The notes below the pieces were generated by a model that saw only the letters and a list, made by a program, of their open reading frames with translations, made no database searches and was not told the origin of the DNA. From Jiangella mangrovi (lineage in GTDB: Bacteria; Actinomycetota; Actinomycetes; Jiangellales; Jiangellaceae), in the NCBI RefSeq assembly GCF_014204975.1, contig NZ_JACHMM010000001.1, positions 5,952,037 to 6,016,036 of the forward strand: DNA of 64,000 bases, written 5' to 3'. This document shows, piece by piece, positions 30,181-38,582 of this stretch (position 1 is the stretch's first letter; every line of letters begins with the position of its first letter). The position numbers were made by a program, and so were the translations under genes.

Positions 30181-31419
30181 GTGGGCGTGGTGACCGCGGC
30201 CGGACTGCTCAGACACGACGGCGCGTTCCGGACGCTGTTCGCGGCGCGGACCATCTCGTTCCTCGGCGACTCGCTGAGCCTGGTCGCGCTCATGCTCTAC
30301 GTCGCCGACACCGCCGGGCAGGCGCTGGCGGTCGCGCTGCTCCTGCTGGTCGGCGACCTCGCGCCGGCGCTGCTCAGCCCGCTGGCCGGCGCGGTGAGCG
30401 ACCGCTGGGACCGGCGCCGGGTGATGATCGCCTGCGAGCTGGTGCAGGCCGGGCTGCTCGCGGCGATCGCGCTCTCGCTGCCGCCGTTGCCGCTGCTGCT
30501 CGTGCTGGTGGGCACGCGGGCGATCGCCGGGCACGTGTTCCTGCCCGCGTCGCGGGCGGCCGTGGCGACGCTGGTCCGGCCGGGCGACCAGGCCGCCGCG
30601 AACTCCGCGCTCGGGCTGGCGACCAACGGCGGCGAGGCGGTCGGCCCGCTCGTCGCGGCGGTGCTGTTCCCGCTGGTCGGCGTCCGGGGCGTGCTGCTGG
30701 TCGACGCCGCGACGTTCCTGCTGTCGGCGCTGCTGCTCCTGCGGTTGCCGCAGCTGCCGCCGTCGGCACCCGATGGGGAGCCGGGGAACGACGGCGGCGG
30801 CTCGCTCCTGCGCGGGGCCCGCGAGGGGCTGGCGTACCTGTGGCGCGAGCCGGCGCTGCGGATCATCGGGCTCGGCTTCTGCGCGGTCGTCGCGTTCAAC
30901 GGGATCGACGACGTCGCGCTGGTGGTGTTGGCGACGGACACCTTCGACGCGGGCGACTCGGCGGCGGCGACGCTGCTGGCCGCCGTCGGCATCGGGCTGT
31001 TCGCCGGGTACGCGCTACTCGCCCGCTGGTCGGCACGGGCGTCGATGCTGTGGCTGCTGCTCGCCGGGTTCGCCGTCAGCAGCGTGGGCAATTTGCTCAC
31101 CGGGCTCGCGTGGGCGGTCGCCGCGGCGTTCACCCTGCAGGCGGTGCGCGGCCTGGGCATCGCCGCGATGGACGTCGCGACGAACACGCTGCTGCCGCGG
31201 CTGGTGCCGGACGCGATGCTCGGGCGGGTCTTCGGCAACCTCTACGGCGCGATCGGCCTCGCCGCCGGGGTGTCGTACGTGGCCGGCGGCCTGTTGCTCG
31301 ACGCGACGTCCGCGCCGGCGACCTTCGTCATCGCCGGCGTCGGGGGCACGCTCGCCACCGTCGCGGTCGCCGTCACGCTCCCCCGGGAACTTCGCCGAAA
31401 AAGATCGGCGGAAGTGTGA
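30181..31419 (+). CDS. MFS transporter (drug-exporter type)
   Basis: A 412-residue inner-membrane transporter with about 12 helices. The loop 2-3 signature is SPLAGAVSDRWDRRRVMIACELVQAG, and helix 5 carries GGEAVGPLVAAVLFPLVGVRG, as in the MFS_3/enterobactin-exporter group. A charged central loop (PPSAPDGEPGNDGGG) separates the halves. The start is GTG 30181; an in-frame GTG three codons on is possible. The stop codon lies inside the terminator hairpin at 31403-31439. Substrate unknown. Confidence 0.87.
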   Translation: MGVVTAAGLLRHDGAFRTLFAARTISFLGDSLSLVALMLYVADTAGQALAVALLLLVGDLAPALLSPLAGAVSDRWDRRRVMIACELVQAGLLAAIALSLPPLPLLLVLVGTRAIAGHVFLPASRAAVATLVRPGDQAAANSALGLATNGGEAVGPLVAAVLFPLVGVRGVLLVDAATFLLSALLLLRLPQLPPSAPDGEPGNDGGGSLLRGAREGLAYLWREPALRIIGLGFCAVVAFNGIDDVALVVLATDTFDAGDSAAATLLAAVGIGLFAGYALLARWSARASMLWLLLAGFAVSSVGNLLTGLAWAVAAAFTLQAVRGLGIAAMDVATNTLLPRLVPDAMLGRVFGNLYGAIGLAAGVSYVAGGLLLDATSAPATFVIAGVGGTLATVAVAVTLPRELRRKRSAEV

Positions 31420-31439
31420 ACCATTTCACTCCGCCGATC
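31403..31439 (-). terminator. Rho-independent terminator (minus-strand direction)
   Basis: GATCGGCGGAAGTG (31403-31416) pairs with CACTCCGCCGATC (31427-31439) with one bulged base and a 10-base loop. Read on the minus strand the stem is followed by TTTTTC, a true intrinsic terminator; on the plus strand there is no T-run. It therefore ends transcripts from the TerC-like gene or the small frame at 31441, and it also overlaps the MFS stop codon. Confidence 0.75.
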
Positions 31440-31440
31440 G

Positions 31441-31584
31441 TCATACAGTCACGGGCCGGTTCGGCGGAGGGTTGCTGACCCATGCGAGGTCTCGTGATCG
31501 TGCGGTGCTCCCGACGTTGGGCGGCTGCGGGCTCAACGAGCGGTAGCAGCACATAGTGACCGCCTGTGCGGCGCCGGTCACCAC
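31441..31584 (-). CDS. Possible 47-residue peptide before the terminator
   Basis: A short frame between the TerC-like gene and the terminator. GGAGGAGG lies 7 bases before the GTG at 31584. The product has MCCYRSLSPQ in the middle and a Pro/Asn-rich end (VSNPPPNRP). The stop is one base before the terminator stem. I recognise no family. The Cys pair recalls cysteine-leader peptides, but no sulfur gene follows on this strand. It may equally be non-coding trailer of the TerC transcript. Confidence 0.3.
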   Translation of the reverse strand: MVTGAAQAVTMCCYRSLSPQPPNVGSTARSRDLAWVSNPPPNRPVTV

Positions 31585-31652
31585 GATCACGCCTCCTCCG
31601 ACCGGCCCGGCCAGCCGCAGCCGGCCCCGTCGCTGCCGGCAGGCCGACGCCG

Positions 31653-32636
31653 TCAGCCCTCGGCTTCCTCTGCTCGCTCGAGCCGCGTCTTCAGCAGGCT
31701 CACCAGCGTCGTGACCAGCAGCGTCAGCGTGATGAAGCCGAGCGACGTCGCAATGCCGATCTCCGGCAGCGGGATGGAGCCGAGGTGGTCGACGTGCGAG
31801 CCGTGCAGCGCCTCGATGACCAGCTTGACGCCGATGAAGCCGAGGATCAGCGACAGCCCGACGTTGAGGTAGACGATCCGCTCGAGCAGCCCGCCGATGA
31901 GGAAGTACAGCTGCCGCAGCCCCATCAGCGCGAACGCGTTGGCCGTGAACACGATGTACGCGTCCTGCGTCAGGCCGAAGATCGCCGGGATCGAGTCCAG
32001 CGCGAAGATCACGTTCGCCATGCCGATGGCCGCGATGACGATGAACAACGGCGTCAGCATGCGGCGCCCGTCCGCCCGCGTGACGATGCGGCTGCCGTCG
32101 TACTCCGCGCGCAGCGGCAGCACCCTGCGCAGACCGCGCAGGACCGCGTTCTCCTGGAAGTCCGGCTCGCCGTCGTCCTTCTCGGTCGCCAGCCGGTACG
32201 CCGTGTAGATGAGGAACGCGCCGAACAGGTAGAACACCCAGCTCGCGGCCGCGATGGCCGCCGCGCCGGCCGCGATGAACGCCGCCCGCAGCACCAGCGA
32301 CGCCACGATGCCGATGTAGAGGACCTTGTCCTCGGCCAGCGGCGGGACCGCGAACCGAGCCATGATGATCACGAAGACGAAGAGGTTGTCGACGCTCAGG
32401 CTGTACTCGGTGACGTAGCCGGCCACGAACTCCGAGCCCTGGCTCGGCGAGCCGAAGACGAACAGCGCGCCGGCGAACAGCGCGGCCAGGCCGACGTAGA
32501 ACAGCACCCAGCGGGTCGCATCGCCGACGGTGACCTCGCGGTCGCGGCGGGCGATGACGGTGAGGTCGAGGACCACGATCGCCAGCAGCCCCACGACCGT
32601 CAGGACCCACACATAGCCCGGCACGGCCGAGACCAT
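31653..32636 (-). CDS. TerC/Alx-family integral membrane protein
   Basis: A 327-residue membrane protein with about nine helices, of the TerC family (Alx-like, linked to manganese export and tellurite resistance). The family signatures are FVAGYVTEYSLSVDNLFVFVIIM (acidic, probable metal site) and the second copy MANVIFALDSIPAIFGLTQDAYIVFTANAFALMGLRQLYFLIG. A cytosolic loop (ATEKDDGEPDFQENAVLRGLRRVLPL) links the halves. The start ATG has GAGAGGGGACGGGG upstream. No yybP-ykoY riboswitch is evident in the short upstream gap. Confidence 0.92.
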   Translation of the reverse strand: MVSAVPGYVWVLTVVGLLAIVVLDLTVIARRDREVTVGDATRWVLFYVGLAALFAGALFVFGSPSQGSEFVAGYVTEYSLSVDNLFVFVIIMARFAVPPLAEDKVLYIGIVASLVLRAAFIAAGAAAIAAASWVFYLFGAFLIYTAYRLATEKDDGEPDFQENAVLRGLRRVLPLRAEYDGSRIVTRADGRRMLTPLFIVIAAIGMANVIFALDSIPAIFGLTQDAYIVFTANAFALMGLRQLYFLIGGLLERIVYLNVGLSLILGFIGVKLVIEALHGSHVDHLGSIPLPEIGIATSLGFITLTLLVTTLVSLLKTRLERAEEAEG

Positions 32637-32748
32637 CCCCGTCCCCTCTCGTTCGGCGAAACCGTCGCGACGTTACTCTCCGACCCTGTGAGCCGTCTGT
32701 GCGCTGGCTCACAGCAAGTAGATTTTGGATACATTAGCGGAGTCGCGA

Positions 32749-33705
32749 GTGAGTGACGAGACGTTCGAGCGACTGGTCGCCCCGCACCGCCGCGAGCTGG
32801 CGGCGCACTGCTACCGCATGCTCGGCTCGGTGCAGGACGCCGAGGACGCCGTGCAGGAGACGCTGCTCGCGGCCTGGCGCGGACTGGACGGGTTCGAGGG
32901 GCGCAGCTCGGTGCGCACGTGGCTCTACCGCATCGCGACCCGCGTGTGCCTGCGGCAGGCGTCCAAGCGGCCGCCGCGGCTGCTCTCGCCCGACCACGGC
33001 CCGGCCTTCACCGACGTGTGGGACCTCGGCTCGCCCGTGGACGGCCCGGTGTGGCTGGAGCCGTGGCCGACGGGTGGTGGGGGTGACCCTGCCGACGAGT
33101 ACGTCTCGCGGGAGGGCGTCGAGCTCGCGTTCGTCGCGGCCCTGCAGCACCTGCCGGCGACCCAGCGGGCGGTGCTGATCCTGCGCGAGGTGCTGCAGTA
33201 CTCCGCGGCCGAGACGGCGTCGCTGCTCGACACCACGCCAGCGTCGGTGAACAGCGCCCTGCAGCGCGCCCGGGCCTCGGTCGGCGACCGGCTGCCCGCC
33301 GTCAGCCAGCGCGACGAGCTGTCAGCACTCGGGGCGTCGGGCCGGCGGGACCTGGTCCACGCGTTCGTGTCGGCCTGGGAGGCCGCCGACGTGCCGGCAC
33401 TGCTCTCGCTGCTGAGCGAGGACGCCCGGTTCACCATGCCGCCCCTCCCCGCCTGGTACTCCGGCCGGGTGGACGTCGGGCGCTTCCTGGCGGAGCGGGT
33501 GTTCGAGACGCCGTGGAAGCTGCGGCCGGCCTCGCTCAACGGCCAGCTCGGGTTCGCCTGCTACCAGCGCAATGTGGCCGACGGCGTGTTCCGGCTGAGC
33601 GGGGTCAACGTGCTGAGCGTGCGGGACGGCCTGGTGACCCACCTCAGCACGTTCATCGACCCGGCGCTGCTCCCCCACCTCGGCCTCCCCGCCACCCCAC
33701 CCTGA
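32749..33705 (+). CDS. ECF sigma factor with C-terminal SnoaL-like domain (second copy)
   Basis: A 318-residue paralog of the sigma factor at 17862. Region 2 (FERLVAPHRRELAAHCYRMLGSVQDAEDAVQETLLAAWRGL) and region 4 (LPATQRAVLILREVLQYSAAETASLLDTTPASVNSALQRARA) are intact. The C-terminal third is again an NTF2/SnoaL-like domain (HAFVSAWEAADVPALLSLLSEDARFTMPPLPAWYSG). I chose GTG 32749 because GCGGAG lies six bases before it; a TTG at 32725 would add eight residues. No anti-sigma gene is next to it. Confidence 0.9.
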   Translation: MSDETFERLVAPHRRELAAHCYRMLGSVQDAEDAVQETLLAAWRGLDGFEGRSSVRTWLYRIATRVCLRQASKRPPRLLSPDHGPAFTDVWDLGSPVDGPVWLEPWPTGGGGDPADEYVSREGVELAFVAALQHLPATQRAVLILREVLQYSAAETASLLDTTPASVNSALQRARASVGDRLPAVSQRDELSALGASGRRDLVHAFVSAWEAADVPALLSLLSEDARFTMPPLPAWYSGRVDVGRFLAERVFETPWKLRPASLNGQLGFACYQRNVADGVFRLSGVNVLSVRDGLVTHLSTFIDPALLPHLGLPATPP

Positions 33706-33715
33706 CCGCTCTCGA

Positions 33716-33771
33716 CCATGATCATCAATGATCCGACCCCCTATGGGTGGTTGGATCATTGATGATCATGG
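33716..33771. repeat. Perfect 19-bp inverted repeat, AT-rich arms
   Basis: CCATGATCATCAATGATCC (33716-33734) is exactly inverted at 33753-33771, around an 18-base loop that itself holds GACCC/GGGT. It begins 10 bases after the sigma stop codon and may terminate that transcript. Its ATGATCATC core recurs in the next hairpin, so the two may belong to one family of palindromic elements. Confidence 0.85.
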
Positions 33772-33889
33772 GCCGGCGGTGGCCACCAGCCGTGTGCTCA
33801 GTCGGACGAGGAAGGCGTCGGCCTCGTCGTTGACCTCATCTGGTCGATGCGACCCGCCCTCGATGATCGCGGATTCCGGTCTTGACCAT

Positions 33890-33937
33890 GATCATCGGCG
33901 ATCGCTGGTGCTATGACGCCAGTGATCGCCGATGATC
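33890..33937. repeat. Second palindromic element with a GATCATCGGCGATC core
   Basis: The segment 33890-33909 pairs with 33918-33937 over about 18 of 20 bases around a short loop. It shares the ATGATCATC start with the element 170 bases upstream. No gene is seen between 33706 and 34216; this stretch holds only palindromes and the SH3 gene leader. Confidence 0.75.
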
Positions 33938-33977
33938 TGCGGGGGTCGGCGCCGCGCCCGGAACGCGGACACAAAGA

Positions 33978-34016
33978 GGCCGCTCCGCCAGTTGGGGGGC
34001 AATTGGCGGAGCGGCC
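33978..34016. terminator. Strong GC hairpin upstream of the SH3-protein gene
   Basis: GGCCGCTCCGCCA (33978-33990) pairs perfectly with TGGCGGAGCGGCC (34004-34016) around a 13-base loop. Adjacent A and T bases (CAAAGA before, CTTGTG after) extend it weakly. It looks like a terminator that works in either direction without a strong T-run. Confidence 0.55.
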
Positions 34017-34216
34017 CTTGTGAGTTCCATGGTAGCGGAGCGTGACCACCTTGTCGCACTAAGTGACAGTACGTCCGCTGACCTGCGCCGATACGACCTA
34101 CACATCCCAGAGAATCTCCCCGGCCCATGCAACCGAGCACCAGGCTGAGGAGTGATTGATGGTGAGAGCCGATACCCGGTCGCACCGTCCGGGACGGCGA
34201 TGTCAGGAGGTCCACC

Positions 34217-34789
34217 ATGATCGTCCGGCAACGGGTCCGGCGGGCGGCCATCGCCCTCGCCACGGCCGTCATCGTGCCCATCGGCCTGCTCGCGACCAGT
34301 GTCGCCGCGGAGGCCGCGACCACCTACAAGGGCAAGGTCACCGAGGGCGTCAACGTCCGCAGCGCGCCGACCAGCTATGCCACGAAGGTCGGGTCGTACG
34401 CCAAGGGCGCGACCATCACGATCCAGTGCAAGGTGTTCGGGCCCACCGTCAGCGGCAACAGCCTCTGGTACAAGCTGGCGACCGGGCGCTGGGTGTCGGC
34501 GCGCTACGTCGCGAACGTCGGCGCCGCGCCGCGCTTCTGCGGCGACGGCAAGGAGTACGTCGGCCGGGTGTCGTCGTCGACGGCGCTCGCGGTGCGCAGC
34601 GGCCCGAACACGGCGAACCCCAAGGTCAGCTCCGCCCCGCGCGGCTCGAACCTGGCCATCGTCTGCAAGGTCGACTCGCAGACCATCGACGGCAACCGGC
34701 GCTGGTACCAGCTCACCGGCGACGGCGGCGGCCAGTGGGTGTCCGCGCGCTACGTGACGAACATCGGCGCGGCCCCGCCGTACTGCTAG
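34217..34789 (+). CDS. Secreted protein with two bacterial SH3 domains
   Basis: A 190-residue secreted protein. A Sec signal peptide (basic head, hydrophobic core, AEAATT cleavage region near residue 34) precedes two SH3b-like repeats: VNVRSAPTSYATKVGSYAKGATITIQCKV...WVSARYV and LAVRSGPNTANPKVSSAPRGSNLAIVCKV...WVSARYV. Each carries Cys residues that could form a disulfide. A strong ribosome site (CAGGAGGTCC) precedes the ATG. No catalytic domain is attached, so it probably binds cell-wall peptidoglycan. Confidence 0.87.
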   Translation: MIVRQRVRRAAIALATAVIVPIGLLATSVAAEAATTYKGKVTEGVNVRSAPTSYATKVGSYAKGATITIQCKVFGPTVSGNSLWYKLATGRWVSARYVANVGAAPRFCGDGKEYVGRVSSSTALAVRSGPNTANPKVSSAPRGSNLAIVCKVDSQTIDGNRRWYQLTGDGGGQWVSARYVTNIGAAPPYC

Positions 34790-34829
34790 AGACCCGCTCG
34801 AGCCCTCTCAGGGGAACGACGGCGCCGCC

Positions 34830-36080
34830 TCACATCCGGGGCGGCGCCGTCGCCGTTCGCGGCTTCACCCCGAGCAGTGCGAACGCCAGCGCCCCGGCCG
34901 CCGTCAGGGCCAGCAGCGTCAGCCCGACCCCGTAGCCGTCCAGCAGCACCTCGTACGTCGCCCCCATGACCAGCGGCGGGAAGAAGCCGCCCAGTCCGCC
35001 GGCCGCGCCGACGACGCCGGTCACCGTGCCGACCTTCTCGGGCGGCGCCAAGCGAGCCACCCACGCGAACACGCCGCCGGTCCCCAGCCCCAGGAAGAAC
35101 GCGAGCAGCACGAACTCGATGCCGGCGGGCACCTCGAGCGGCGGCTGGAACGCGACCAGGATCGCCATGACCGCCGTCCCGGCCAGCGAGATCGCGACCA
35201 CCGTCCGCGGCCCGATCCGGTCGGACAGCACGCCACCGACGGGCCGGGCGACGACGGCGGCCAGCGCGAAGCCGGCGGTGCGGGTGCCGGCCGCCGTCAG
35301 GTCGAAGTCGTAGATGTCGTTGAGGTAGGTCGGCAGGTAGGTCGAGAAGGCCACGAACCCGCCGAACGCCACCGCGTACAGGAACGACATCTGCCACGTC
35401 ACCGGCAGCCGGACCGCGTCGTTCAGCTTGGGCAGGACCGGTGCGGTGTTGGGCGACCAGGTCGGCGCGTCGCGCATCAGCAGCCAGCACACCCCGGCCG
35501 TCGCGACGAGCGCCACGGCCACGATCACGTGCGTCGCCACGTAGCCGAACCAGTCGACGAACCGGGGCGTGAAGAACGCCGAGAGCGCCGTCCCGCCCAT
35601 GCCCGCACCGAACACGCCGGTGGCGAAGCCGCGCCGCGACTGCTCGTACCAGGCGTTGACGAACGGGATGCCGACCGCGAACGTCGTGCCGGCGATGCCG
35701 AGGAAGAACCCGAACACCAGCAGCAGCGCGTACGACCCCGCCTCGCCGGCCACTGCCACCAGGACCACGAACGGCGCCGCCGCGACCATGAGGACGGGGA
35801 ACATCAGCCGGCCGCCGAACCGGTCGGTCAGGGCGCCGGCCAGGATTTGCTGGGTCTCCCAGGTGATGATTCCGTCCTTGACGTACACCTTCCAGGAGCA
35901 TGAGCCGGTGCAGTTGACGCCGTGGGTCGACCGGACGACCTCGTCGTGGCTCCACCGGTCCCGATAGAAGACGTCGCCCTGCCGGCCGCCCTCCCTGAAC
36001 ACCACCCGCCCGTCGGCGGACTCGTCCCAGCGGGTGAAGAACCGGCCCGCCTTCAGCAGCGCCTCCGACGCCGGCCCGTC
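34830..36080 (-). pseudogene. narG-narK deletion relic: NarG N-terminus joined in frame to NarK
   Basis: Upstream part: the frame reads [17 protein letters not shown] and then [38 protein letters not shown], the N-terminus of respiratory nitrate reductase alpha subunit (NarG). At about 35846 it passes without a stop into [14 protein letters not shown], a nitrate/nitrite MFS transporter (NarK) that lacks its first helices and about 70 residues. The rest of narG, narH, narJ, narI and the start of narK are missing. No ATG or GTG precedes the NarG part in this frame; an ATG exists only in another frame. A GTG at 36005 would give 391 residues. I treat it as a relic of one large deletion. Confidence 0.85.
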
Positions 36081-36357
36081 GACCCCGGCCGGTTCTCCTC
36101 GGGTCGCTCCTCGGACTGGTCCTCGCGCTGGGTCCCATCGGGCGACCTCGTTCCCGTGGTCGGCCGCCTCGCCCTCCCCTGCGCGAGGCGATGTTTCCGA
36201 GCATGGACATGATCACGAGAGCGAGACACGGATCACGCGAAACTCTCTTCACACAGGTCGCGGACGCCACGGACGCGCGGGCCGCCCCGAGTTGGACAGA
36301 GCACCCCGCGAGTTTGGTATGGTTACGCAGCCGCTGGCGCTCCACGAAGCGCAGCAA

Positions 36358-36442
36358 GTCCGGGTGGCGGAATAGGCAGACGCGCTAGCTTGAGGTGCTA
36401 GTCCCCGTCAAGGGGGTGGGGGTTCAAGTCCCCCCTCGGACA
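36358..36442 (+). tRNA. tRNA-Leu (anticodon GAG)
   Basis: The acceptor stem GTCCGGG pairs with CTCGGAC (one G-T pair) and A is the discriminator base. The anticodon arm is CTAGC-TTGAGGT-GCTAG, which puts GAG at positions 34-36. A long variable arm (CCCCGTCAAGGGGG) marks a class II tRNA, and the T-arm holds GGTTCAAGTCC. CCA is not encoded; CTC follows. Length 85 bases. Its 3' end is repeated at 57077, so it is a likely integration site. Confidence 0.95.
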
Positions 36443-36443
36443 C
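36429..36443 (+). other. Putative attachment site in the tRNA-Leu 3' end
   Basis: TCCCCCCTCGGACAC here matches TCCCTCCTCGGACAC at 57077-57091 in 14 of 15 positions and in the same orientation. The second copy lies at the 3' end of a recombinase remnant. I infer an attL/attR pair. From 36444 to 36629 nothing else is recognised. Confidence 0.5.
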
Positions 36444-36629
36444 TCTTCATTGTGCCCCTCATCAGCAGAGATGTTGGTGAGAGTTCACGTCATCGCGGCG
36501 TGCCCATGGCTACGTCACCGATTCGTCGGTCTCTGAAGGATCACGATGCAGGTGTGCCCGCGCAACCGTACCTGCGCGCCCCGAGGGCCGGCCGAGCCCA
36601 CCCTCCGTCCGGCCGAGGCGTCGGCGGTC

Positions 36630-37778
36630 TCACCACTCTGCGAGCGAGCCGTCGGGATGCCGCCAGATCGGCGCCCGCCAGCGATGACCGTCCTGGGCGA
36701 CTCGACGGACGGCCTTCTCGTCGATCTCCAGGCCGAGACCAGGCGCCATCGGCCGCTCGACATACCCGTCACGGACGGAGAAGCCGGCCGGATCGACGAG
36801 GTCGCCCAGGAGGCCGGCGGCCTTGCCGTCGTGCAGGCCGAGTGCCTGTTCCTGGATGAGGAAGTTGGGCGTGGCGAGGTCGACCTGCAGGCAGGCGGCC
36901 AATGCGATCGGGCCCAGTGGGCAGTGCGGTGCCAGAGACACGCCGTGGATCTCGGCCATGGCGGCGATCCGGCGGCATTCCGACACCCCGCCCGCATGGG
37001 AGAGATCTGGCTGGGCGACAGCGATTCCGCTGGCCAGGACGTCGCGAAAGTCCCAGCGGGAGTACAGCCGTTCCCCCGTCGCGATCGGCACCGAGGTCGT
37101 CGCGGCGATGCTCACCAGCTCGCTAGAGAGCTCCGGAACGACCGGTTCCTCGACGAACAGGGGGTGGAACTCCTCGAGCAGAGGCAGCACGCGGCGGGCC
37201 ATTGCCGGGGAGAACCGGCCGTGGAAGTCGATGGCGAGGTCGGCGTCCTGGCCGATCGCCGCGCGCACGGCCGCCACTCGTGCCACCACCGCGTCGATGC
37301 GTGCCGGCGTGTCGATGGTGGCGACCGGATCGTCCCACCCGTTGAACTTCACCGCCGTCAGCCCGGTCGCCATGGCCTCGGCCGCCTGGTCGGCCAGCTC
37401 CTCGGGCCCTGACCCGTGTACCCAGGCATAGATGCGCACCCGCTCCCGAACCGGTCCGCCGAGCAGCTCGTGCACGGACGCGCCTCGCGCCCGGCCGGCG
37501 ATGTCCCACAGTGCCTGATCGATGCCGGCGACTGCACTGGACAGCACCGGGCCGCCCCGGTAGAAGCCGGCCTTGGTCAGCACCTGCCAGTGGTCCTCGA
37601 TGCGCAGCGGATCGCGCCCGACGAGCTGGTCCGACAGCTCGTCGACGGTGGCGGCCACGGTCGCGGCCCGGCCCTCCAGCACCGGCTCGCCCCAGCCGAC
37701 CACACCGTCGTCGGTTTCGATGCGCAGGAACAGCCAACGCGGCGGGACGGTGAAGGTCTCGATTCGGGTGATCTTCAT
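36630..37778 (-). CDS. dgoD: D-galactonate dehydratase
   Basis: A 382-residue enolase-superfamily enzyme that dehydrates D-galactonate to 2-keto-3-deoxy-galactonate. It follows the E. coli DgoD pattern closely from memory: MKITRIETFTVPPRWLFLRIETDDGVVGWGEP at the start, AIDFHGRFSPAMA (metal Asp and catalytic His), LFVEEPV (metal Glu), IATGERLYSRWDF, QPDLSHAGGVSECR and LAPHCPLGPIALA (catalytic His). The start at ATG 37778 gives the family length. It is the last gene of the glycan-use operon. Kinase and aldolase for the product are not in the window. Confidence 0.93.
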   Translation of the reverse strand: MKITRIETFTVPPRWLFLRIETDDGVVGWGEPVLEGRAATVAATVDELSDQLVGRDPLRIEDHWQVLTKAGFYRGGPVLSSAVAGIDQALWDIAGRARGASVHELLGGPVRERVRIYAWVHGSGPEELADQAAEAMATGLTAVKFNGWDDPVATIDTPARIDAVVARVAAVRAAIGQDADLAIDFHGRFSPAMARRVLPLLEEFHPLFVEEPVVPELSSELVSIAATTSVPIATGERLYSRWDFRDVLASGIAVAQPDLSHAGGVSECRRIAAMAEIHGVSLAPHCPLGPIALAACLQVDLATPNFLIQEQALGLHDGKAAGLLGDLVDPAGFSVRDGYVERPMAPGLGLEIDEKAVRRVAQDGHRWRAPIWRHPDGSLAEW

Positions 37779-37794
37779 ATGGTGTCCGTTCCGG

Positions 37795-38559
37795 TCAGGT
37801 GGCGAAGCGGGCGCCCAGCCCGCCATCGACGTACAGCTCGGTGCCAGTCATGTACGTGGCCTCGGCGCTGGCGGCGAAGGCAACCACCGCCGCGATCTCG
37901 TCCGGCTCGGCCAGCCGGCCGAGGGGGCAGGACTCCGCCACCTCGCGCTCGGCCCGATCCGGGTCGCCGGTGGCGGCGAAGGCGGCCTCGACCGGCCCCG
38001 TACGGGTCCAGCCCGGGCAGACCGCGTTGACCCGGACGCCGTCCGGCCCGAGCTCCACCGCCATGCTGCGGGTCAGGCCGACGAGCCCGGCCTTGGCCGC
38101 GGCGTACGGGAACATCCCGCGTGTGGTCAGCTTGGCGTGCAGTGAGGAGACGTTCACGACGGCGCCACCGCCGGCCGTGCGCATGCCGGGGATGACGAAC
38201 TTGGCGCACAGCCACGCCGCTCGCAGGTCGATCGCCAGGAACCTGTCCCACTCACTGACCGTGAGGTCGGCGAGCTCGAAGTGTGCGTTGACGCCGGCGT
38301 TGTTGACCAGGACCGTCACGCCGCCGAACCGCGAGGAGACGGCTGCCACCGCGGCGGCGATCTGATCCTCGTCGGTGACGTCGGCGGGCACGAACAGGGC
38401 GGCCGGGCCGAGCTCGTCGGCGACGGCCCGGCCGCCCGCGTCGTCCACGTCGCAGAACCCCACGCGAGCACCCTCGGCCACCAGCCGGGCCACGATCGCC
38501 CGCCCGATGCCGTGCGCCGCGCCTGTCACGAACGCGACGGTCCCCGCATGTCGTCCCAT
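37795..38559 (-). CDS. SDR oxidoreductase, sugar-dehydrogenase type
   Basis: A 254-residue classical short-chain dehydrogenase. TGAAHGIG is the NAD(P)-binding glycine motif, VLVNNAGV the second motif, NVSSLHA and PYAAAK hold the catalytic Ser, Tyr and Lys, and CPGWTRTGPVE follows. In the operon it may oxidise galactose or fucose, or act on a keto-deoxy acid. It is 16 bases upstream of dgoD. Asp in DVDD after strand 2 suggests NAD rather than NADP. Confidence 0.85.
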   Translation of the reverse strand: MGRHAGTVAFVTGAAHGIGRAIVARLVAEGARVGFCDVDDAGGRAVADELGPAALFVPADVTDEDQIAAAVAAVSSRFGGVTVLVNNAGVNAHFELADLTVSEWDRFLAIDLRAAWLCAKFVIPGMRTAGGGAVVNVSSLHAKLTTRGMFPYAAAKAGLVGLTRSMAVELGPDGVRVNAVCPGWTRTGPVEAAFAATGDPDRAEREVAESCPLGRLAEPDEIAAVVAFAASAEATYMTGTELYVDGGLGARFAT

Positions 38560-38582
38560 GGATCAGCTCCTGTGTCGATGTC

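Noticed and set aside
31441-31584. Cysteine-responsive leader peptide with attenuator
   Set aside because: The Cys pair and adjacent terminator suggested it, but no sulfur-metabolism gene follows on the minus strand; the next sequence is antisense to the MFS gene.
32637-32748. yybP-ykoY (manganese) riboswitch before the TerC-like gene
   Set aside because: Only about 110 bases are shared with the divergent sigma gene, and I could not find the conserved loops of that riboswitch.
34050-34216. c-di-AMP riboswitch before the secreted SH3 protein
   Set aside because: Such switches often precede cell-wall genes in actinobacteria, but the conserved core segments are not visible; only a short GC hairpin near 34168-34199 is seen.
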